A DNA stretch of 56,386 bases, taken from CAZWBR01 sp964404205 (GTDB lineage Bacteria > Bacteroidota > Bacteroidia > Bacteroidales > Prolixibacteraceae). Each line of letters opens with the position of its first letter. Within the stretch, counting starts at the first letter, position 1. Shown here in pieces: positions 51,227-56,386 of this stretch. A model generated the notes under the pieces. The model had not been told where the DNA came from. It made no database searches and saw nothing but the letters and a program-made list of their open reading frames with translations. Location: contig CAYOJD010000008.1 in the NCBI GenBank assembly GCA_964404205.1, positions 1-56,386 on the forward strand. Reading direction: 5' to 3'. The position numbers were made by a program, and so were the translations under genes.

Positions 51227-51439
51227 ATGAATGTAATTAAGAAGAAGCCCACTTATGGCGAGGCCATCAGCGAGATAGAGGAGATTCTGGAGCAAATTGA
51301 AACCGGCGACCTGGATGTGGATGAGTTATCCGAAAAGGTAAAACGGGTTTCGGTATTGGTGACCTTATGTCGCGAAAAACTTCACAATACAGAGTTAGAG
51401 ATAGAAAAGGTTCTAAATGAAATGGAGGATAAAAGATAG
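51227..51439 (+). CDS. xseB: exodeoxyribonuclease VII small subunit
   Basis: The 70-aa protein matches XseB. It has the family core TYGEAISEIEEILEQIETGD, LDVDELSEKVKRV, and a C-terminal helix with LCREKLHNTELEIEKVL. It coats the coiled-coil region of XseA and is needed for activity. It follows xseA directly. Confidence 0.93.
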   Translation: MNVIKKKPTYGEAISEIEEILEQIETGDLDVDELSEKVKRVSVLVTLCREKLHNTELEIEKVLNEMEDKR

Positions 51440-51560
51440 AAGTATCCTTTAGGTGTGATAAAAGATTATCTGCTAATAGAAAAAATGATCTTTTATTTGC
51501 CTGTAATATAAAAATATCTATTTTTATATGTTGAAATTTAGAATTTAACTCACAATTAAA

Positions 51561-52079
51561 ATGGCAGATTCAAAAATTGATTTCTCATTCGAGAACCTTC
51601 ACTTTTCGTGCGAAGGGGAAAAGGATTGGGTTGAAAGACAGCTTAATCAGGTGCTCAACCGCATTCCTGGATTGGTACAGCCTCAGGCGAAAGCCGAGTT
51701 TGAAGCTACCGAAACCGATACTCAGGTTATAGTGTCTGAACCGGAGAAAAAGAGAGGTCGGAAAAGTCGTAGGGTAGCAGTTGAAGTAGCTGATAATGAC
51801 GGTGAAAATGCTTTTTATCAGTTTCTTGTAGATAAGAAGGCCGATAAAAACCAGGTGCGCAAATTTTTGGCTACCGCAGTTTATCTATACTCTTTCGAAA
51901 ATCAGCAGAAGTTTTCAACTCCTGTTGTCTCCAAAACATTGAAAAGATTCAGTGTGGAGAAACTGCTCAACGCCAGCGATTGTCTGAACAAGAACGAAAA
52001 GAAAGGATTCTGTATCAAAGACGAAAAAGAATTTACCCTTACGGAAGCCGGGATACAATCGATTTTGGGAGGCGAGTAA
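51561..52079 (+). CDS. unknown basic protein with C-terminal winged-helix-like domain
   Basis: The 172-aa protein has three parts. Residues 1-40 form a short conserved-looking segment (IDFSFENLHFSCEGEKDWVE). Residues about 60-75 carry a basic patch PEKKRGRKSRR resembling an AT-hook core. Residues about 85-172 look like a winged helix: an Ala/Tyr-rich helix, FSTPVVSKTLKRFSVEKLL, NKNEKKGFCI, and an FTLTEAGIQSIL end. I do not recognise the family. DNA binding is the likely job. It lies 121 nt after xseB and ahead of a terminator, and may be separate from the exonuclease genes. Confidence 0.75.
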   Translation: MADSKIDFSFENLHFSCEGEKDWVERQLNQVLNRIPGLVQPQAKAEFEATETDTQVIVSEPEKKRGRKSRRVAVEVADNDGENAFYQFLVDKKADKNQVRKFLATAVYLYSFENQQKFSTPVVSKTLKRFSVEKLLNASDCLNKNEKKGFCIKDEKEFTLTEAGIQSILGGE

Positions 52080-52095
52080 ATTAAAATTATCGAAT

Positions 52096-52124
52096 AAAAA
52101 ACCCGCAATCTGCGGGTTTTTTTA
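52096..52124. terminator. bidirectional intrinsic terminator
   Basis: AAACCCGCA (52099-52107) pairs with TGCGGGTTT (52111-52119) with a 3-nt loop, A-run before and T-run after, between convergent genes. Works on both strands. Confidence 0.9.
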
Positions 52125-52127
52125 TTG

Positions 52128-54557
52128 TCAGAAGCGGGCTGTCAAGCCTATCATAAAATGGGTGCCTGCCTGCGGAAAATAGCCATCCAGTTTTCCTCGT
52201 TTCCCCTCATAATAATAGGAGTAGACCCAGGCATTGGTCTCGTAGCTTTCGTTGAAAATATTATTGATATGGGCAAAAAGGGTTACCTGTTTGACGATTT
52301 TCGGCTTAAAGTCGTAGCTAATCCTCATATTGCTTACGAAATAAGGCGCGAGAACTCTATCGTTACTCGAACTGTTATCGGTAAATTGCTTGCCGACATA
52401 ATTGGTAAGCAAATTGACACTTAGTTCGCCTACTGGTTGCCAGGTAAAGTTACTGCCGGCTATGAATGAGGGAGAGAAGGCGATAGTTGTTTTGCCGAGC
52501 GGTGTGACGACCTGTTCGCCCCAGTTATCCCAGTCGTCGACATACTCTACAAAATCAATAATTTTATTTTCGCTTAGAGTGGCGTTTCCGCTCCACCTTA
52601 ATGTAGGTGCAATTTTAATATTTCCCGACAATTCAATACCCCGGCGGTAACTTTTAGGGGCATTGGTCATAATTGCCGAGCCAACATCGTTAATCTCGCC
52701 GGTAAGGATAAGCTGGTCGCGATAAACCATATTGTAAAGATTGACTGCCAGCTCGCCATTTCTGCCTTTATACTGATAGCCCAGTTCGAAATCGTGTAAC
52801 TTTTCCTGTTTGGGTTGTGGTTTCCCGGGAGTGGCATCGGTGTAGTTGCTGCGATTGGGTTCGCGATGTGCCAGTCCGTACGAGAAATAGAGATTCTGTT
52901 TGTTGTCAATCGAATAGAAAAGGCCTGTTTTTGGGTTGAAGAAATCAAACAAATGCCCTTGCGTAATGTCGCGAAGGTCATCATCTATTCCCTGAATCCG
53001 GTAATTGATATGGCGATATTGGAGGTCGGCATAGAACGATAGCCTTTCATTTAACTGCTGATTGATTTTGGCAAAGAGATTAAAATCCCGTTTCTCACCG
53101 GTCGAACGGTACCATTCGTGCCCCCGATCGATATTGCCGTAGTACTGCGCCCAGATAACCTCTCCGAAGTGATGGCCCGAATAGAGGTTCCATGCGCCGC
53201 CAACCACTAAATCGGTGGAAGGTTTTTTATAGGTCAGCGAGGCCACTGCACCGTAGAAATCGTTATCAAGCCATTTCTGTGTAATCAAATCACTGCTTTC
53301 AATCAGCACATTTTCTGACGCAACCGAAGGAATCAGATAGTCGTCGAGCGATGCGTCTTCTTTGTAGCTTTCGTAATACCCGCGCCCATAGGTATAATGC
53401 AGTGAGGCGTTGATGTTGAGTGCGGGAGCAAGCCTGTAGCTGTAGTGTAACTGATAGTGATCCTGCTGATAATTATCGGTTTCATTATCATAATAGGCGG
53501 TATTGCCATCTGCATCGGTATATTCGCCCGAGGGATTGTAAGTCCGGTTGGTTTCGAGCAAATAGGAGGGTACACCATTCCATGCCTGATAGGTCTTTTC
53601 TACACCCGAGAAGATATTGACCTTCAAAACCGACCGTTCTGAAAGATACCCGGCCGACATGTAGAACGATTTCAGCTTGCTGAAAGCCCTGTCGACATAC
53701 CCGTCGGAGTTGATTTTCGATAAGCGGACATCGAAAGTAAATTTGCCATTGAGCAGGCCTGTCCCCGCTGTAAGTGTGTTTTTGACTGTCCCGAAACTTC
53801 CTGCTGCTCCTTCGTAACTTGCAAATGGTTCAAGACTCAGGTTGTTGGTTTGCATATTGACTGTCCCGCCAAAAGCTCCGGCACCGTTGGTCGAGGTTCC
53901 TACCCCTCTTTGTACCTGAACATTACCTACCGACGAAGCAAAATCGGGCATGTTGACCCAGAAAACGCCATGCGATTCGGCATCGTTCAACGGTATCCCG
54001 TTGATGGTGATATTGATTCGATTGGCATCGCTTCCGCGAATGCGAAAATTGGTGTACCCGATTCCTGTCCCGGCATCGGAGGTCGTTACCAGCGACGGGG
54101 TGAGTGCCAGCATATAGGGCAAATCCTGTCCTGCATTCTGTTTCTTAATGGCTTCACCACTCAGATTGGCATAGGCTACCGGTGTTTTGTCGCCTGCCCG
54201 TACGGCCGATACAATCACATCTTCAGTCATGATTTCGGATGGGGCGAGTACCAGATTAAGCTGATTTTGCCCGGCAACCAGTTCGATATCCCTTTTTACT
54301 GTTTGATATCCAATGTAAGTAACCGTCAATGTAACATTACCTTTGGACAATCTTTGAAAAACAAAACTACCGTCAGTTGAAGATACGGTTTGATGATGAG
54401 CGGGGGCAAGCAATATGTTGGCCCCTTGGAGAGGTTCACCTTGCTCGTCGGTGATTTTACCGCTCAGGAAGGTTGACTGCGCTACAGCAAAGGTGTGTAA
54501 CGCGGTGGTGGCAGCAAGTAGCATTGCCAATTTGAGTGCTAATAAATTTCTTTTCAT
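52128..54557 (-). CDS. TonB-dependent receptor, predicted thiamine(-phosphate) transporter
   Basis: The 809-aa outer-membrane receptor has a signal peptide (1-27, ending AVAQ). A carboxypeptidase-regulatory-like domain follows (SGKITDEQGEPLQGANILLA to TVKRDIEL, about 31-100), as usual in Bacteroidota. Then come the plug (NAGQDLPYMLALTPSLVTTS, RIRGSDANRINITINGIPLN) and a 22-strand barrel ending in the terminal Phe of GLTARF. It lacks a SusD partner, so it is not a polysaccharide locus. Its mRNA leader contains a TPP riboswitch (54750-54830), which predicts thiamine or a thiamine phosphate as substrate. I used ATG 54557, where the signal peptide begins. Confidence 0.93.
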   Translation of the reverse strand: MKRNLLALKLAMLLAATTALHTFAVAQSTFLSGKITDEQGEPLQGANILLAPAHHQTVSSTDGSFVFQRLSKGNVTLTVTYIGYQTVKRDIELVAGQNQLNLVLAPSEIMTEDVIVSAVRAGDKTPVAYANLSGEAIKKQNAGQDLPYMLALTPSLVTTSDAGTGIGYTNFRIRGSDANRINITINGIPLNDAESHGVFWVNMPDFASSVGNVQVQRGVGTSTNGAGAFGGTVNMQTNNLSLEPFASYEGAAGSFGTVKNTLTAGTGLLNGKFTFDVRLSKINSDGYVDRAFSKLKSFYMSAGYLSERSVLKVNIFSGVEKTYQAWNGVPSYLLETNRTYNPSGEYTDADGNTAYYDNETDNYQQDHYQLHYSYRLAPALNINASLHYTYGRGYYESYKEDASLDDYLIPSVASENVLIESSDLITQKWLDNDFYGAVASLTYKKPSTDLVVGGAWNLYSGHHFGEVIWAQYYGNIDRGHEWYRSTGEKRDFNLFAKINQQLNERLSFYADLQYRHINYRIQGIDDDLRDITQGHLFDFFNPKTGLFYSIDNKQNLYFSYGLAHREPNRSNYTDATPGKPQPKQEKLHDFELGYQYKGRNGELAVNLYNMVYRDQLILTGEINDVGSAIMTNAPKSYRRGIELSGNIKIAPTLRWSGNATLSENKIIDFVEYVDDWDNWGEQVVTPLGKTTIAFSPSFIAGSNFTWQPVGELSVNLLTNYVGKQFTDNSSSNDRVLAPYFVSNMRISYDFKPKIVKQVTLFAHINNIFNESYETNAWVYSYYYEGKRGKLDGYFPQAGTHFMIGLTARF

Positions 54558-54588
54558 TTTCAGCTTTTTAAATGATAAAAAGTATGAT

Positions 54589-54620
54589 GGCAATGGTCGC
54601 CGGCGCCAGTGACTATTGCC
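54589..54620 (-). promoter_or_regulatory. leader hairpin, possible riboswitch expression platform
   Basis: On the minus strand GGCAATAGTC (54611-54620) pairs with GACCATTGCC (54589-54598) with one mismatch, then a U-containing tail. It lies between the TPP aptamer and the start codon at 54557, about 30 nt from the ATG. It may work as a terminator or as part of the switch. Confidence 0.45.
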
Positions 54621-54749
54621 TGAAAAGAGGTTTTTTTGAGTATTTCAATTGTTTTTTGGGCTTTGCCTACAGAATGGACTAACGGGCATATCACCTTCGG
54701 TAACATGGTTACGAACTATCTTGGCAGAGCCCTTAAAGAATTGGTGAAA
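54621..54749. other. non-coding leader between riboswitch and hairpin
   Basis: This part of the receptor mRNA leader holds no frame I trust. It contains a loose pairing GGGCT.../...AGCCC (about 54658-54735), whose 3' side is followed by A residues, so it is not an intrinsic terminator. Confidence 0.4.
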
Positions 54750-54830
54750 ACATTTTCCCTTTCCAGCATTACCCGGACAGGTTCAATGGGTTTGATCTCA
54801 GCCTGTTTTCTTAAGGCACCCCTTATTCGG
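54750..54830 (-). promoter_or_regulatory. TPP (THI-element) riboswitch
   Basis: On the minus strand the core TPP aptamer is readable in order: GGGGTGCC (54815-54822), CAGGCTGAGATC (about 54794-54805), ACCC (about 54788-54791), TTGAACCTG (54777-54785), CCGGGTAATGCTGG (54763-54776) and AAGGGAAAATG (54750-54760). The GCTGAGA and TTGAACCTG...GTAATGC blocks are the invariant parts of the THI box. It lies in the leader of the TonB-dependent receptor and just after a -7 box, so it should lower receptor expression when thiamine pyrophosphate is plentiful. Confidence 0.93.
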
Positions 54831-54833
54831 TAG

Positions 54834-54841
54834 CAAAGGTA
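54834..54841 (-). promoter_or_regulatory. Bacteroidota -7 promoter box before the riboswitch
   Basis: The minus strand reads TACCTTTG followed by C, a perfect -7 element ending 3 nt before the riboswitch region, so the transcript would begin at the 5' edge of the aptamer. Confidence 0.7.
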
Positions 54842-55021
54842 AGATAAAATGCCGATGGGTAAAAATCGGTAGTCGAAAAAATTTGATAGTAGCCATACCC
54901 CATTGTGATATTCAGACAAAAATAAAATGAATTTTTTTCTGTTTGAGGGTAACCTTTGACCTGTTTTAGGTATTAATAGGTGAAACACTATTTATTACCC
55001 CTTTTACCTTTTGCTTTTTAA
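54842..55021. other. A/T-rich intergenic tract, nothing recognised
   Basis: The 180 bp between the receptor promoter and the acyl-CoA synthetase terminator are A/T-rich. I see no gene, repeat or clear motif in them. Confidence 0.5.
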
Positions 55022-55049
55022 AAGATGCCGGCCCTCAAACCGGCATCTT
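55022..55049 (-). terminator. intrinsic terminator of the acyl-CoA synthetase gene
   Basis: AAGATGCCGG (55022-55031) pairs with CCGGCATCTT (55040-55049), 8-nt loop. On the minus strand it is followed by TTTAAAAAGC, 6 nt after the synthetase stop. Confidence 0.8.
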
Positions 55050-55055
55050 CTCATT

Positions 55056-56386
55056 TTACTCTGCTTTATGCCATTTGGCCAAGGCATTTAAATTTGATGG
55101 GTTGATAATGTTCTTAGCTTCAGCAGTATAGAGATATTCGAGTTCAGCGGTGTAATGGTCGGTAATCTTACCCCTAACCATTTTCAGGGTGCTGTTAATC
55201 ATGTGGTTTTGTTCGGTAAAGGCTTCGGGAAGTACTGCTACAGCTGCCGGTAGCCATCTTTCGGGAAACATCCCTTCGTATTTTCCTCCTTTTTTATACT
55301 GGTCTATCTCTTGCTGAAGAAGTTCGAGCGACCGCTGATTGCCTTCGGGGCTTCCGGGGCGTATTCCCTGCTTTTCGACCAAACGGTTGATGGTTGCGAT
55401 ATTGGGTACAATCATACCTACAGTGTAGGGATTTTGGTTGTTGTAAAGCATGGCCTGGTCAATCAGCGGACTTTGGTCTATTAAAGCTTCTTCAATACCT
55501 TCGGGACTAAATTTCTCACCGTCGTTGCCAATAAGCAAACTTTTGAAGCGTCCCAACACATACAAATAACCGTCGGCTGCAAGATAGCCCATATCGCCGG
55601 TATGCAGCCAGCCATCAACAATGGTCTCTTCAGTAGCTTTGGGATTGTTCCAGTAGCCTTTCATCACATTTTCTCCCTTACATACAATTTCGCCCTTTTG
55701 CCCTACAGGCAGTTCTATGCCATCGTTGTCGCAGATTTTTACATCGAGGTTTATTACTGTTTTGCCTGAAGAGCCAAATTTGACGGCAATGGGGGAGTTG
55801 GCCGATATAATCGGGGCTGCCTCTGTAAGCCCATATCCCTGATAAACGGGTATTCCGATGGCGCTAAAGAAGCGTTGCAATTCGATATCAAGCAGGGCCC
55901 CGCCGCCAATGAAAAATTGCAGGTTTCCGCCAAAGCCTTCACGAACTTTCGAAAAGAGGATTTTATCGAACAGGGCATATTCGGGTTTCAGCAAAGCGCG
56001 CCACCCTTTGCCTTTGTTCCATCCGTCGCCGTTATAGGCGTAGGCCACTTTAAGCGCATGGTTAAAGAGTTTCTCGGTAAAAGCACCCTTGGCCTGAATT
56101 GTTTTTTCGATATTCTTTCTGAAGTTCTTCGAGAGAGCCGGTACGCTCATCATCACCTCAGGCTTGAATTCTTTAATGTTTTGAGGGACGTTACGCAGCG
56201 TTTCGATGGGAGTCCGGCCATTTTGTACCGAACCAATCGATGCCCCTTTCAGCATAAAAGTGTAAAGACAGGCGGTATGCGCAAAAGAGTGGTCCCAGGG
56301 AAGTACGGCCAGGGTTTTGTACCAGGTGGGTATTTCTAAAATCTTGTCGGCCTGAAGCACGTTGGCCGTATAATTAAGTTGTGTGA
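55056..56386 (-). CDS. long-chain acyl-CoA synthetase (AMP-binding), C-terminal part
   Basis: The frame runs off the window edge (…LNYTANVLQADKI reads upstream of the first Met-type codon at 56360), so the N-terminus with the P-loop-like motif is missing. The visible part has LAVLPWDHSFAHTACLYTFM, the A5-type motif VYQGYGLTEAAPIISANS, WLHTGDMGYLAADGYLYVLG (split motif) and GRFKSLLIGNDGEKFSPEGIEE. These identify an AMP-forming fatty acid-CoA ligase of the FadD/AMP-dependent synthetase family. It activates long-chain fatty acids with ATP and CoA at the membrane. Confidence 0.93.
   Translation of the reverse strand, partial: TQLNYTANVLQADKILEIPTWYKTLAVLPWDHSFAHTACLYTFMLKGASIGSVQNGRTPIETLRNVPQNIKEFKPEVMMSVPALSKNFRKNIEKTIQAKGAFTEKLFNHALKVAYAYNGDGWNKGKGWRALLKPEYALFDKILFSKVREGFGGNLQFFIGGGALLDIELQRFFSAIGIPVYQGYGLTEAAPIISANSPIAVKFGSSGKTVINLDVKICDNDGIELPVGQKGEIVCKGENVMKGYWNNPKATEETIVDGWLHTGDMGYLAADGYLYVLGRFKSLLIGNDGEKFSPEGIEEALIDQSPLIDQAMLYNNQNPYTVGMIVPNIATINRLVEKQGIRPGSPEGNQRSLELLQQEIDQYKKGGKYEGMFPERWLPAAVAVLPEAFTEQNHMINSTLKMVRGKITDHYTAELEYLYTAEAKNIINPSNLNALAKWHKAE

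Noticed and set aside
54658..54735. GGGCT/AGCCC pairing as the riboswitch terminator
   Set aside because: The 3' arm is followed by A residues, not U, in the mRNA sense, so it is not an intrinsic terminator.
54716..54988. 90-aa minus-strand frame
   Set aside because: It overlaps the TPP aptamer and its promoter; the sequence is explained by the riboswitch.

Overview
The window is a piece of a Bacteroidota chromosome, most likely an anaerobic or facultative member of the Bacteroidales/Marinilabiliales group (Prolixibacteraceae-like; the family is my inference). The evidence is a -7 box of the form TAnnTTTG in front of many genes, TonB-dependent receptor and type IX secretion plug genes, Bacteroidota-type families (DUF5606, DUF3810, DUF4332, FISUMP, a DUF2764-containing V-ATPase operon), and a Na+-coupled energy metabolism.

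Layout. 1-5.2 kb: the end of a FISUMP surface protein, a NagX-like membrane acyltransferase, dnaK, and an AAA/DUF4143 ATPase preceded by 23-bp tandem repeats and the wreck of an IS3-family element. 5.5-7.3 kb: a Lys-rich microprotein and a disulfide-less dihydrolipoamide dehydrogenase relative. 7.4-13.4 kb: a propionate/succinate module with a CoA-transferase, methylmalonyl-CoA epimerase and a Na+-pumping methylmalonyl-CoA decarboxylase (alpha, lamin-tail/gamma fusion, biotin carrier, beta). 13.5-16.3 kb: a ThuA protein, a histidine kinase with a degenerate receiver, and a HAD phosphatase. 16.7-24.3 kb: a seven-gene V/A-type ATPase operon (E, DUF2764, A, B, D, I, K) whose K subunit carries the Na+-site residues of the Enterococcus enzyme. 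24.4-32.9 kb: DUF5606, a GT39 glycosyltransferase, Nramp and CorA metal transporters around a methyltransferase, a Gfo/Idh/MocA oxidoreductase, and argS.

32.9-36 kb is the accessory part: a DUF4332 protein, tRNA-Gly(CCC), then about 1.4 kb of repeats with a Y1 (REP/IS200-type) transposase, an 11-bp tandem repeat and REP-like inverted units, ending at a self-cleaving S24 regulator divergent from an amino-acid permease. 37.4-41.6 kb: an overlapping BASS transporter-PlsC-Rrf2 operon and a T9SS plug protein. 41.7-47.7 kb: the complete nqrABCDEF operon. 47.7-56.4 kb: a MORN/YwqK protein, a DUF3810 metalloprotease-like protein, xseAB, a basic winged-helix-like unknown, a TonB-dependent receptor under a TPP riboswitch, and the end of a long-chain acyl-CoA synthetase.

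Together, NQR and the decarboxylase can export Na+, and the K-subunit residues suggest the V-type ATPase also works with Na+. This points to a sodium-based energy economy coupled to propionate formation from succinate. I found no CRISPR array, phage structural genes or rRNA operon. All calls come from reading the sequence and translations; no database search was run.
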